A stretch of 64,000 nucleotides of DNA, taken from Paralithodes platypus. Taxonomy: Eukaryota; Arthropoda; Malacostraca; Decapoda; Lithodidae. The stretch lies in the NCBI GenBank assembly GCA_032716605.1, contig CM064545.1:12728452-12792451 (forward strand). The letters run 5' to 3'. A program made the position numbers and the translations under genes. The notes below the pieces were generated by a model that saw only the letters and a list, made by a program, of their open reading frames with translations, was not told the DNA's origin and searched no databases. This document shows positions 39,291 through 51,362 of this stretch, piece by piece. Numbering within the stretch: position 1 is the stretch's first letter; every line of letters starts with the position of its first letter.

Positions 39291-42200
39291 AGTTACTGTT
39301 TAGTAACTAAGTGTATATATAATATTAACCGGAGTATTCCACCTGTATTGATGCGACATAGCGGCACTGTCCATGTGTCGCATTGTGCCACGTGCATACC
39401 AACCCGGGTTCATCATCTTATTAGGACGACGTCTATAATGCCGTCGTTTATGCATGTATTCACTCCTTAGGGTAACTATCTGTTATCCACGATGTTTCTC
39501 TTTTCCACTTAACTCCGCATGTTTCACGCCTATTAAAAACCCAGTGTTCTAAAAATACAAGCCACATGATTTTCTTCCTAGACATTCCTGATGTACCAAC
39601 TAAGTATGTATTTCATGAGATAACCACCTTGTGGGTTATAGTACTTTCATTTGTGTAGGTGCGAAGGCGAGCTCAAAACACCTTCGATTTCCAATCCACA
39701 ACGAGCCCGATCATGATTATGTCACCCCTATAATTAATTATGTAACCCACATACCCCCCCTTGCTCAGCTGTTCCTTTCTTCTGTAGTAACTAGATATAT
39801 ATAGATATGTGTCCCGTGCTCAGTTGCCCCCTTGCCTTGTTTTTTAGTAACTAAGTGTATATATAATATTAACTAGAGTATGCCACCTGCATTGATGCGA
39901 CATAGCGGCACTGTCCTTGTGTCGAATCGTATTCCGTGCATTCCAACCAAGTCCCATTCACCTTAAGTTGACAACAACTAATACCGTCCTTCATGCATGT
40001 ATTTCAGTCCTTAGGGTAATTATCTTCTATCCGCCATGTTATTCCTCTCTTCCATTTACTTTTCCACAATTGTTACATGTCTCCCAATCACCACCTCCTA
40101 ATCCACAATCCACATTACTCTGTTTTGCTTAGTGACCCCATGCTCATTGGTCACCTGTTTTGTGGGTCACCCTGTCTTTTGCTCCTTCACGCCCCGCTGC
40201 ACACGCCACCCTACCTGTTCGATCGTAGGGGAATGCCACCCCTATGTCCAGCGCATTAAGGGTCATGACCCTAGGTCACGAGCGGCGCGGCGCCTAGCCT
40301 CAAACCACCCTCTTTCCAATATCCAAACCCCCCTGTAAAGACGCCCAGACGAACGTTCTAACATGCCGATCCCGTTCATTTCCTCACCTCAGGGCGGACG
40401 GCGCGAGGCTACAGCAGCCAACATCTCACCCCTAAGAAGTCGACGGTTCCGCCTGACTTGCATTTTCACGAAAACTACTATTATGAGCCCCCTGAGTAAT
40501 CCTAGTAAGTAAAAACTAGAACCCAGGATCAACCCTCCCTAGGAGTATCACTCTTGACACCACCACATCAGCGTAGAGAATCCCATATATACATATTTAA
40601 GGAGTGGCATGCCCCCCACCCCAAAGGGATACCGCCAACCCCCGCGGACGTTCACCATGACCCACACGTAGCCAACATCTTCTTGCCAGACACCAGGTGA
40701 ATTTCCAACAGGTGATGAACTAACCCTCTAAATACCTATCCAAATACCATCCTATCCCATCCTTAACCAACACCAAAATCTTCCTTATCCCATCCTAGAT
40801 TAAGAATAGCATCTCAGCTAGACCAGAGAAGGATAATTAGGTGAATTGATGAATAATACCTCCCAGCCTATTCACATAGTGCGCCAGTAAAGTAGTCCCT
40901 ATGAACCTTCACCAAATCCGCCTAAATAACTCTACTAGTACCTCATACTAGAGTTAAGATATCCACGATCATAAATCAGATCACAAGTTACTTACCGCCA
41001 CATTAAAAAAAAACTCCCTAACCCCCTAAGTTCACCAGAATAAATTAACTACTTCATAGCATTGACATCCAATTCTTCTAGAACATTCCTGAAGCTTCCT
41101 TGACCTGCCTATAAATAAGACCCAGAGACAACAGTCGGGCAGTTGAATATTAGAGCCCAAAGCAACGGTTGACCGCATTGTGTTGTCATCTAGTGTTCCC
41201 CCCCCCCCCCCCCCCCCCTCAAGATTCGAGATAACTTCGGCGTTCCGTGATCTGTGCAACTATGTGAGGAAGTTAATTTAAGTTTTATGAATATATTATT
41301 GCATTCGGGACTGCCGGCAGTAATATTATATTGGTAAACAACCGATTCACCCATTTTTGATTGTTTCCTGAACGTCTGGTAGTGCCTACTTTACTACTTA
41401 AGTTCAGGAATAATCATAACTCATAACTGATCTAAGGCAGAAAGATCGTTATGTTAGAAGGGATTATGTGAGCAACCTAATAGAGGATTCTGCAAGCATA
41501 ACTCCTTGGCAACAATTGACTGTAGGCCTTATCAGCATTGTTGACAAAAAGGCGAAAAGCCGCCCGCGTTCCTTGAACCTCTTCTACATATTGGGACGTC
41601 ATCACGGCTACGCAAAAAGCCCATCTGTAACCCTTCTCTACACTCCCGGACAACTTGGACGGCCCCGGAGCTGCTGTTAACCCCCGACACCACCGAGACA
41701 AGATAACCAGGAAAACTCGATCACAGTGTTAACTCGCAAAGTACCAAATTACGGTACCATTAAGTCAACCAGCCAGTGTATGCGTTTATGTATCAATCTC
41801 TCTGATGTTAGGAAGAAAGTGATTTATTATGCTAATATTTATTAACATATATCAGTGAAATTTAGTTTAGGCGAACTGACTCCCGTAATTATTCTTGCCA
41901 TCAGGTTTTATCTCGCCAAAGAAATAAGTCCACATTAGGACTACGGCTCGAGCAAAAGCAATTTTGAAAGAAATTATTGTGACTCCACCAGAAACCTGAT
42001 TCGCCCTCACTGATATTTTTCGGTCTGAAGTGTTACCTAAACAGCCGAATATACTAGACCAGTGCAACTAGCTACAGTTATCCCTTTACGTTAATTCTTG
42101 GGCTATAACCATATTACCTATACCTTCATCCTAGATTGAGAGTCATATTACCAGAGAGTTAATACAGCGAGATACCTAACCCGCGTGAATCGTGTACTCT

Positions 42201-42502
42201 AATATCTTACAAATAAGGTGATCAGAAGCATAATACCTGAACGTTGGAAGTGGGAAGTGAACCTCCATCCAAATCCGCGAGAAGTGCTAGAGATTGTAAA
42301 AAGTCCCAAACTACGTATCTGACTTATTCAATTTACCATTGTTTCAAGTGCACATATAACCATTATTCTACCTAGTGTTTTTGGAGAATACAGCTGAATT
42401 ATAAACCATTACTGTGATGTTATTTATGCCATCGGTTGATTCTATTGTGTACTGTGCGTGAAGTCCTATATACCCAATCTTGCAGAACTCACCTATACCA
42501 AG
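39291..42502. other. Unclassified 3.2-kb stretch between Gypsy gag and pol (copy 1)
   Basis: No domain-bearing ORF. A 210-bp segment beginning TAGTAACTAAGTGTATATA is directly repeated at about 39,300 and 39,846, 546 bp apart. A C run lies at about 41,197-41,218. The stretch separates gag from protease and displaces the protease N-terminus, so it may be an element inserted before the array doubled; it is present at 52,860-56,081 in copy 2. I could not fix terminal repeats. Confidence 0.5.
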
Positions 42503-42824
42503 TTAATCCTGTATAAAAGCAGGGCATAACAATTTAACTTCATGATATTTACGGTCTGCAATGGTCTGACCAAGGACTGGGTTGATAGCTACTTTGATGT
42601 AACCCTCAAACTGTGCCCAGGTTAACCCGGGCATATTGTCACGCACATACCCTGACACCTTAGCTGCGTATTTTCGTAACTTCATTACCACAGTATATAT
42701 CTTGGATGCATCTTTGTTCCCGAACGTCATGTCCAGGACCGGTTTGACTATTTCCATATAATTATGTATTGATATCATACTCCTCTGGCTTGAATGCCGA
42801 GATATTGAGCGTTTTAGTTGCCAT
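42503..42824 (-). pseudogene. gag: Gypsy copy 1: short gag-like frame (frameshifted)
   Basis: The ATG at 42,824 is 77 bp after the primer-binding site. MATKTLNISAFKPEEYD follows, then a TAA. The overlapping frame continues with MEIVKPVLDMTFGNKDASKI, KLRKYAAKVSGYV and WAQFEGYIKVAINPVL, to a stop at 42,503. It is in the gag position, but I see no capsid or zinc-knuckle motif, and at about 107 residues it is far shorter than a normal gag. A good splice-donor-like TATAGGTGAGTT lies just after the stop. Copy 2 at 56,082-56,403 is nearly identical and has the same break. Confidence 0.6.
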
Positions 42825-42900
42825 GGTGAATGTTGTGTGTGATGCTGATTGAGTAATAGCAAGTTTATCAATAACACAAGAAAAGCTGATATGTCGTATC

Positions 42901-42918
42901 GAGACACCGCTGCCCCCA
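42901..42918 (-). other. Gypsy primer-binding-type site (copy 1)
   Basis: On the minus strand TGGGGGCAGCGGTGTCTC lies one base after the LTR B end. A TGG start next to the LTR end fits a tRNA primer-binding site; the tRNA was not identified. The same site precedes LTR C (56,480-56,497). Confidence 0.6.
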
Positions 42919-42919
42919 G

Positions 42920-45900
42920 TGTTATGCCGGGTTGTTATCCAACTGGCTTCAGTATTATCTATTATCAATCCGGATTTCGGATATTTAGATTTGGAATATT
43001 GCTTGACAAGGACACCTCGAGCTTAGTGAATATGATAATGTTTTACTCAATCAGGCAACGCTAACACAATAAACGCACAAGGTAAATTACACTCTTATTT
43101 ATTCAATGGCATATTATACATAGAATGGGGTACTATACTATGCTATTATATGGAATAGTAAGTAAGTACAATGGCATATTATACATAGAATGGGGTTCTA
43201 TACTATGCTATTATATGGAATAGTAAGTAAGTACAATGGCATATTATACATAGAATGGGGTTCTATACTATGCTATTATATGGAATAGTAAGTAAGTACA
43301 ATGGCATATTATACATAGAATGGGGTTCTATACTATGCTATTATATGGAATAGTAAGTAAGTACAATGGCATATTATACATAGAAGGGGGTTCTATACTA
43401 TGCTATTATATGGAATAGTAAGTAAGTACAATGGCATATTATACATAGAATGGGGTTCTATACTATGCTATTATATGGAATAGTAAGTAAGTACAATGGC
43501 ATATTATACATAGAATGGGGTTCTATACTATGCTATTATATGGAATAGTAAGTAAGTACAATGGCATATTATACATAGAATGGGGTTCTATACTATGCTA
43601 TTATATGGAATAGTAAGTAAGTACAATGGCATATTATACATAGAATGGGGTTCTATACTATGCTATTATATGGAATAGTAAGTAAGTACAATGGCATATT
43701 ATACATAGAATGGGGTTCTATACTATGCTATTATATGGAATAGTAAGTAAGTACAATGGCATATTATACATAGAATGGGGTTCTATACTATGCTATTATA
43801 TGGAATAGTAAGTAAGTACAATGGCATATTATACATAGAATGGGGTTCTATACTATGCTATTATATGGAATAGTAAGTAAGTACAATGGCATATTATACA
43901 TAGAATGGGGTTCTATACTATGCTATTATATGGAATAGTAAGTAAGTACAATGGCATATTATACATAGAATGGGGTTCTATACTATGCTATTATATGGAA
44001 TAGTAAGTAAGTACAATGGCATATTATACATAGAATGGGGTTCTATACTATGCTATTATATGGAATAGTAAGTAAGTACAATGGCATATTATACATAGAA
44101 TGGGGTTCTATACTATGCTATTATATGGAATAGTAAGTAAGTACAATGGCATATTATACATAGAATGGGGTTCTATACTATGCTATTATATGGAATAGTA
44201 AGTAAGTACAATGGCATATTATACATAGAATGGGGTTCTATACTATGCTATTATATGGAATAGTAAGTAAGTACAATGGCATATTATACATAGAATGGGG
44301 TTCTATACTATGCTATTATATGGAATAGTAAGTAAGTACAATGGCATATTATACATAGAATGGGGTTCTATACTATGCTATTATAAGGAATAGTAAGTAA
44401 GTAGAATGGTGACTAAGAGAGTTAACTGGTCAATTACATGGTAATAGAAGAATGCAAATACGCAATGATAGACAGATACATACAGTATATGCACAAACAA
44501 GAATCATTGACAATAATACATATGCGAGTAAAGTGTCTAACGCAAAGTATTCTGACAAAGACACGGTAGGCTGTGGAACGTATCGCTCAGCTGCGCAGGA
44601 ATATGCGTGATAGACAACAGGAAGTGAGGCCACGCTCAGGTGAGAATATCAAAGGTGCCGCGCTATAGGCTATAGTTCAGGTGGACTGCGGTCACAGGAA
44701 ATAACAATTGGTATTAATGCGATGTTAAATCAGGGACGAAAGTGAGGCAGTTTATTTAATTCTAGGAAGGAAGATAAGTTAAATTGGAATTCAACTATCT
44801 AAGAGTTTGTTGCGAATAATCTCTCGTACGAGACACAAAAATAATATTCGATCATAGACGAGGTCAAATCACATGGGTTGAGGAACTCAGATTCACAAAT
44901 AAATATAGTGACTGAATCGGAATAGATAACATATAACTTAATATAGATTGGAATAAATTAACCAACTAATTAAGAAATGCAGATAAAATAGTGTGAGCAA
45001 ATAGCTTAACTAAATAGCTATCTAGAATGGGCGTACACGACGAAGTTGCACTAATGAAATACCAAATATGGGATGAAAGGAGTTCTGAATAAATTAACAA
45101 ATTCCTAAAAGAACGCAGAACTATTGTAGCGTTGTATTATAACAAATATAATTATAATATATGGATTATTATATAAAGTAATAAACAGAATCAATAGCCA
45201 AATCGTAGGCGGAATTGATACAAGAATATACAATCTGAATTCCTAGATTGGTGTGGAAAGAATTATGTGATCCGAATAACGTACATCATCAGATTATTCA
45301 CAAGAACTAATAGATCAGATATCTTGATAGCGAATGAATTCTAATTCAACGAAAACGGTTTTGACTTTCAAAAGTAAGGGAAATGATATTCTAAATGTTC
45401 TCTGGCGATAATTAGGCGGATATATGGATCCTAAATTGGGCGTAGGTTCTAGGTATATATTGGATTGAAGAAGGGAATCAGTTCACGTTATACACTTTTA
45501 CTTCGACTTGGATACACAAAGAAGAATAAACACATACGAATAAAATCTGAGAGTATTCCGACTAATTAACAAGTGTAATAATGACTATGTAACGTACGTA
45601 CAATTAAGGTTCTGAATGAATAACACAGTTTATCTTGGCAATATTTCTTAATAAATCACTATACGGATCAAAATTTGATATTTTAGACGGGTATCAAAGG
45701 TTCAAGATAGATCTTAAGCACAGATCTAGAATTAACTATAATAGAATACTCGCATATTTTATCTTACCTTCACAACAATAGCCACAACTTAAAACACTCA
45801 GAGACACTTAGGGCAAAGGGTAGAGGTATCCTTGAACGATAATCTGGTCGACGTAGGACTTGTGGTTCTGCAGGGCTGGACGTCAGGGAGAACTGCCTCT

Positions 45901-48340
45901 CTCACAGGTACAGGTGAAGGTGATTTGATTTTGCCCCAAGGGGCGAGTTTATTGAGCAGCGCCCCCCATCCTGTGAGGGGACAACCACTAGTAAGGCGAT
46001 ACATACTGCTCAAAGAGCCATTATTCCACTGAAACAACAGCATCGTCGTCTGGTTAAATTCATATTTGTGTTTATAAGTCAGGTTGGCATTATTCAGATG
46101 TGTTATTATAGTTTCCTCATTTAATTGTCACATGGTCTGTATAACAAAAAAAAAGCAAGCAAGCTTGTAGTGACTGAATTATTAATTGACAGGTTGTAAA
46201 TAATAGCACTACAGAACTAGTGCAATCGTATGAGGAGACTATTCATATTTTCATTACATCAATGGTTATTGAGATCATAGTTAGCTGAATACAATTATTA
46301 CAAAAATAGGCAATGGTATAAATCAACATAATACATAATTTAATACAGGCGGACATAATCATGATCCGGTTCGTTGTGCACTGGGAGCTAAGGTGTCTTG
46401 AGATCGCCTCGTACCCATACACAACGAACGTATTATAGTTTGCATGGTTGGTATCTAATTGAATATACTTAGTGGGTATTTCAAGAATGTCAGGGGGTAA
46501 GGAAATGTGATTTGTATATTAGAAGACTGTGATTAACGAGACGTGTAACATGTGGAGGGAGGTGGTAGAAAGAGAGGGATCTCGTTGGGGGTGGAAGTTT
46601 CGCTCCCAGGAATTTTCGTTCCTGTGGTATTTCAATAATAATAATAAAATAATAATAATAATAAGGGGACAACCACTGGTAAGGCAATACATACTGCTCA
46701 AAGAGCCATTATTCTACTCTAACAACAGTATCGTCGTCTGGTGTTATTATAGTTTCCTCATTTGATTGCCACATGTGCTGTACTGTATACATACGTGCTC
46801 ATGAGAAAAAAAAAAAAAAAAAAAAGTGACTGAATTATTAATTGACAGGTAAATAATAGCACTACAAAACTAGTGCAATCATATGAGGAGACCATTCATG
46901 TTTTCTTACATCAATGGTTATTGAGATACAATTATTACATACATGATGTGACTAATATTTCGAACTACATAAATTATTATGCAATAATAGTACGACAAAT
47001 ATATTACAATCATATGAGGGACACTTCACATTCTTCATTACATCAACGGTTATTGAGGTCATAGTTAGCTGAATACAAGAGTCACATACATAATGTGACT
47101 AATATTACCAACTACCGAAGTTATAATGGAATTATAGTAATACAAATATTTTACAAAGATGAGTTACATGGTTCAAATTCTTATTACAATAATGGTTATT
47201 GAGGGGATAGTTAGCGCAATATGACCAGTGGAGAAGTTTACATGCCGATAGTAATATAATATTTAGTAGGGTGTGTGGTTATGGGAGAGAGGGAGGGGGG
47301 TTGTAGGAGGTAGAGGAATGGGTGGGAGAGGAGGAGGAGTAGGGGGGGGGGGGAGGAGGAGAAGGTAGGGTACTCCAGGGAGGAGGAAAGTGTGAGAGGG
47401 GAGGTGTGTGTGTGTGTATGTCCCTTCTTAAACATCCTAGAGGGACCCTACCCGTCGTGACCCAGTCACCAGACCCCAGCCAATGCCTTCTCTATACATA
47501 ATTATGTATAGAGTGAAGGTGTTCCAGGCTGGACGTGAGGGTGAGCGGTAATACCAATGTTTACCATCAACCGGCTTGACCAGTGGAAGGTAGCAATCGT
47601 ATTTGCTAACTTCCTTCAGTTTTAGTCAGGCTATATTCGGTTTAGTTTTAGTATTCAATTTGGTCTATTTCAATAACATAGGAACATGTGGATATCGTTA
47701 TTTTGGTTATGGTGAAGGCAATTCTTAATCTAAAAATACATTGAAGTTATTCATTTACACATACAGAGATTCTTCATCTCTCGATTTTGGCCCCCCATTT
47801 TTAGAGGGCATTATGGTAACGTAATGGATGATTTCCTGTCCATCGTGGTATCTAACTTTTCTTATTCTGCAGGGCATATGTTTCCCACTATTTACTTTGG
47901 TTGCACTATTCCCAGTCTTCCCTAGAGGTACTTTAGAGGGGGTACTGAAATTCCCATTTATGGCGATATTGAAATGGTTCTTGGTGTTGAACTTGCATAA
48001 AAAGTTCTTCACTGTATTGCAAGTCAGGCTGGAACTGGTGCTAGGCCTTTGGTAGTTGTCTCGGCCTCTGCCATTGGAGGAGCTTGGGCCCCTTTGATTG
48101 GTCCGGACTCGAACTCCTTTCTCGGGCAGACTGACCTAGATTCCCGGAAATTAGAGCATGGGTAGATCGGGGAAAAGGGGTAGACTGGCCTATTCCGGCA
48201 GGTATTAAAGCCTGGGAAACTGTCGGGTTTTGTTGTCTCTCGCCTTCTCCTGTTGTTGTCTTTTCCTGCTCCTCTTGCTGTCCTTTATCACTGCTATTTT
48301 GGTGTTGGTCTGGGGGTGGCTGCTCAACCCCGTCATCTCA
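42920..48340 (-). repeat. Gypsy LTR B (shared middle LTR)
   Basis: 5,421 bp. It serves as the 5' LTR of internal copy 1 and the 3' LTR of internal copy 2. It follows LTR A closely over its length except at the left edge, where two diagnostic bases (42,927 and 42,961) agree with LTR C. It contains 20 minisatellite units and the same internal duplications and purine tract as LTR A. No target duplication flanks it. Confidence 0.9.
43104..44403. repeat. 65-bp minisatellite, 20 units (LTR B)
   Basis: Exactly 20 units of the same 65-bp repeat as in LTR A. The first and last units carry the same edge variants as in LTR A. One internal unit has GAAGGGGG near 43,384. Confidence 0.95.
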
Positions 48341-48732
48341 CCACCTTCTTCCAAGACAAAATCTCGGTCTCGAGATCTTAGGTCATAAATATGTCCTGAT
48401 GGTTTCGGTAGTGAGAGAGAGTTTCAGGTTCTGGAGTATTAGACACCAGATAGTTGTAGGGATGTCGACAGGGCTGGTGGTGTCTATTTCCAGGGTTAGC
48501 CGAAGAGGAGTTTTTGAGGACTTTGCCACATGGAGCAGATGGGCAGGAGAGTGAATGGTAGTGTTGATGTTGTCTGAGGACACAACCAAGCTGTTGATTT
48601 TCATTGTGGTGGTCGGGTCAGTTGAGCTAGGAGCTGTGGTTGCTGGAGGAGTTGATGGTGTACTGCTATTACTTGGGTCTGTAGAACTGCTTGGCCCAGG
48701 TGGGAGGGGCTTGTTGTTTTGGGGGGCTGTCT

Positions 48733-49878
48733 CTATGGTAGTGGCTGGTAGGGCATGTTGAGGAGTTGACCTCGCACTAGGTGTGGCTGTGACCCTTTGA
48801 GGTGGCGAGGTGGTGGCTTTGGTAGTTGAATAGAAGTTTCAGGGCTGTTTTCAGATGCTGAATGAGAAGTATGAGATTTAGTGAGAGGTATAGGTAGTTG
48901 AAAAGAAAGTTCAGGACTATTTGTAGTCTGACTGGTGGTTTGATTGGATAGATTTATGAGTTGCCTATCTGTATGAGGGGATAACGTTGATGACGTATTG
49001 GACAATGAAGGAGAAGTTTGACATTCTAGGGAGGGAATGCTATGGATGGCTGGAGTGGTAGGTAAAGGACAGGGTGATTCAGAAAAAATAGGTAAGCTGG
49101 TGGCAGGTGAGGAAATGGGAGGATTTGACTTTAAGTTAGTGACAGGTTGGTTAGATTGAGTAGGAAGTTGAGGAGATGCAGAGACAACTCGCATAGGAAT
49201 TGGAGGGGTACTTTCAGAGCCAAAGTTGTGCGAGGGTAAAAATAGTGCAAGCGGATGTTGCTTGATAGTGGGTTTAGATACTAGTTGAATAGGTGGTGCA
49301 ACAAGATTTGGTTTTGTTAAGGGAGGAGGAGAGATGGGTGGAAGAGTGGTAGGTGTCAATGGTTCTGTGGATCCTAAATTCTGGTCATTAGTTGTAGGCA
49401 ATGTGTCATTATCCTTGGGATCTGCAAGCATAATCATATTCTCATCAATGGGTTGAAACCTACGTATATATCTATTTCGGTATGTGCATGACTCACCAAA
49501 ATAGTTAATGGTAACCTGGTAACAGTTCGGAACAGTTAGGATCTCGAAAGGACCTTGATATCTAGGCTTGAGTTTGGATGGCACTGGTAGCTGAGCAACC
49601 ATGACAAGATCGCCGACATGGTGGGGACTAACTTTGTCGGTTTCGTCAGGTTGTAGGTCTTGGATATATTGCAGCTGTCGAAGGCGGTTCTTTAGATGCA
49701 CTAGAGACTGGTCAAAATTGGATGAGGGCTCGTACGGGACAGATAGATGACGTAGAGGTATGAGCAAAGGTGGTACTCCAAACACACGTTCGTGGGGTGA
49801 TATTCCATCTTTTCTGGGGCAGGTATTTATCCCCCACTGGACTATTTTCACTTGGCTGGGCCAATCCTTGGTGTTCAT
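48733..49878 (-). CDS. pol: Gypsy copy 2: integrase C-terminal domain and Pro/Ser/Thr-rich tail
   Basis: 381 codons from the internal Met; the same frame is open back to the TGA at 49,930. It includes QVKIVQWGINTCPRKDGISP, FGVPPLLIPLRHL, and the GDLVMVAQLP and KPRYQGPFEIL blocks of the integrase C-terminal module, then the Pro-rich tail. It is the better preserved of the two copies. The tail ends QLLNMPYQPLP. Its role is unknown; such tails may be structural or target-choosing regions, but nothing here proves that. Confidence 0.85.
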   Translation of the reverse strand: MNTKDWPSQVKIVQWGINTCPRKDGISPHERVFGVPPLLIPLRHLSVPYEPSSNFDQSLVHLKNRLRQLQYIQDLQPDETDKVSPHHVGDLVMVAQLPVPSKLKPRYQGPFEILTVPNCYQVTINYFGESCTYRNRYIRRFQPIDENMIMLADPKDNDTLPTTNDQNLGSTEPLTPTTLPPISPPPLTKPNLVAPPIQLVSKPTIKQHPLALFLPSHNFGSESTPPIPMRVVSASPQLPTQSNQPVTNLKSNPPISSPATSLPIFSESPCPLPTTPAIHSIPSLECQTSPSLSNTSSTLSPHTDRQLINLSNQTTSQTTNSPELSFQLPIPLTKSHTSHSASENSPETSIQLPKPPPRHLKGSQPHLVRGQLLNMPYQPLP

Positions 49879-49929
49879 TTGTTGCAGGAGTGTTCTTATT
49901 TGGCTTGCAATTGTCCGGTGGCTTCTTTC

Positions 49930-50898
49930 TCAAATTGAGTTACCCTGAGGCCAGTATGGGGAGGAGTGGCTTATTTCAAATCCACACATCTGTGATAGTT
50001 GGGACCAAATGTGACTGGTAAACTCAGGGGCTTTATAAGAATGTATAGCTTCCAGTAATCCAGAATAAGGAAACATGTGCTGTATCATTGCTTCAGCTAC
50101 TGCTAAAGCTGAATATTCTTTTGCCGGACAAGCAATTACATACTTCGAGTACGTGTCCACAAAAGTTATAATATACTTATAGCCTTGGTTTCCTTCCATA
50201 GGTCCCATCATATCTACTGCATGAAGTTGCCATGGTTTGGACGCTACTAACTTTCCCGTAGGTCTGGTTGTATGGGTCCTGTCTTTGCCCAATGCACAGG
50301 CTCTGCAGGCTTCTGTAATTCTTTTAGCTGTGATGTAAAGAGAAGGAGTCCAGTATACTTGCTGGAAAGTAGCAGTTAACTTCCTTTGGGCTAGATGGAT
50401 GCCATTGTGCATATGGATGGATTGCATTGTTGAGAGCGCTGCCTTTGGTGTTATAACAATTTCTCCGTCTGGCGTGAACAAGTTATCTCCTCTTCTGGTG
50501 AGTTGGGAAAAAATACTTCTAGGCATCCAGTCTGGTTTCTCTTGTCGTTGAAATTGTTTCAGCAGTTCTTGTTGGTCTTGATCTAATGTGTCTTGATGAT
50601 GGATTGCTAATATTGGTTTAATCTCTGTGTTCTGGCTTGAGGTGTCTTTGGCTGAGTTAGTTGGAAGTCTTGATAAAGCATCAGCGTTAGTATGGAGTTT
50701 TCCTGGTCGATAAGCAATTTCGAAGTTAAACTCTTCTAAAGATTCTCGCCATCTGACGGTCAAGGCGTTTTTGGTGTCAGATTTTCGAAGCCATTGGAGG
50801 GCGTGGTGATCGGTGATGATGGTGACCTTGACACCTGCTAGGTATGCTTTGAAGTGTTGCAAGGCCCAAATGATACCTAGACATTCTCTTTTGGTCAC
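49930..50898 (-). CDS. pol: Gypsy copy 2: RNase H half, integrase zinc module and core
   Basis: 322 codons. The order is RNase H (TKRECLGIIW, ITDHHALQWL, HTNADALSRL), zinc module (HMHNGIHLAQ and ACRACALGK), and integrase core (LHAVDMMGPM, FVDTYSKYV, HSYKAPEFTS, SSPYWPQGN). The second catalytic Asp of the core is replaced, as in copy 1, so the integrase was probably inactive before the array doubled. The closing TGA at 49,930-49,932 falls where relatives read on into ERSHRTIASQI, so it is nonsense. Confidence 0.88.
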   Translation of the reverse strand: MTKRECLGIIWALQHFKAYLAGVKVTIITDHHALQWLRKSDTKNALTVRWRESLEEFNFEIAYRPGKLHTNADALSRLPTNSAKDTSSQNTEIKPILAIHHQDTLDQDQQELLKQFQRQEKPDWMPRSIFSQLTRRGDNLFTPDGEIVITPKAALSTMQSIHMHNGIHLAQRKLTATFQQVYWTPSLYITAKRITEACRACALGKDRTHTTRPTGKLVASKPWQLHAVDMMGPMEGNQGYKYIITFVDTYSKYVIACPAKEYSALAVAEAMIQHMFPYSGLLEAIHSYKAPEFTSHIWSQLSQMCGFEISHSSPYWPQGNSI

Positions 50899-51362
50899 TG
50901 GATAGTTGACTTCTGCTGGATTTAGTGTTCGGCTGGCACAGGGGATTATATGTTCTCTTCCTTCTCTAGTTTGCCCTAGAATGGCACCTATACCGAATTA
51001 TGAGACATCCATGTATAGACAGAATGGTTGGGTGTAGTCTGGGAATGATACTACGGGAGATGCTACTAGTAGTTTTTTTTGTGTGTTGAATGCTTGTAGA
51101 CGTTCTTCTGTCCATAAAAATGGTTCGTCTTTTTCGGTTTGGTCATGAAGGGGCTTGGCAATGGTGGCAAAATTCTTGACAAACCTGCGGTAATAGGAAG
51201 CTAAGCCGAGAAAAGCTCTGGCTCCTTTGACATTTGTGGGAGGATTTATGGTGCTAATGGCATCTAGTTTGTCAGGATCTGGGGCAATTCCTTTTTCTGA
51301 AACGATGTGTCCTAGAAATTGAACTTCCTTTTTGGCCAGAGTACATTTTGATGGTTTGAGTT
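50899..51362 (-). pseudogene. pol: Gypsy copy 2: RT thumb and RNase H start (broken)
   Basis: The minus strand reads ANLKLKPSKCTLAKKEVQFL, then RAFLGLASYYRRFVKNF, then FCLYMDVS, a TAA near 50,999, and FGIGAIL. It lies in a different frame from the RT part before it (frameshift near 51,380). Both the shift and the TAA occur at the same places in copy 1. Confidence 0.82.

Noticed and set aside
42480..42503. Real gag intron starting at TATAGGTGAGTT
   Set aside because: The donor match is good but it lies after a stop codon, and no acceptor could be tied to the protease. Kept only as a possibility in a finding.
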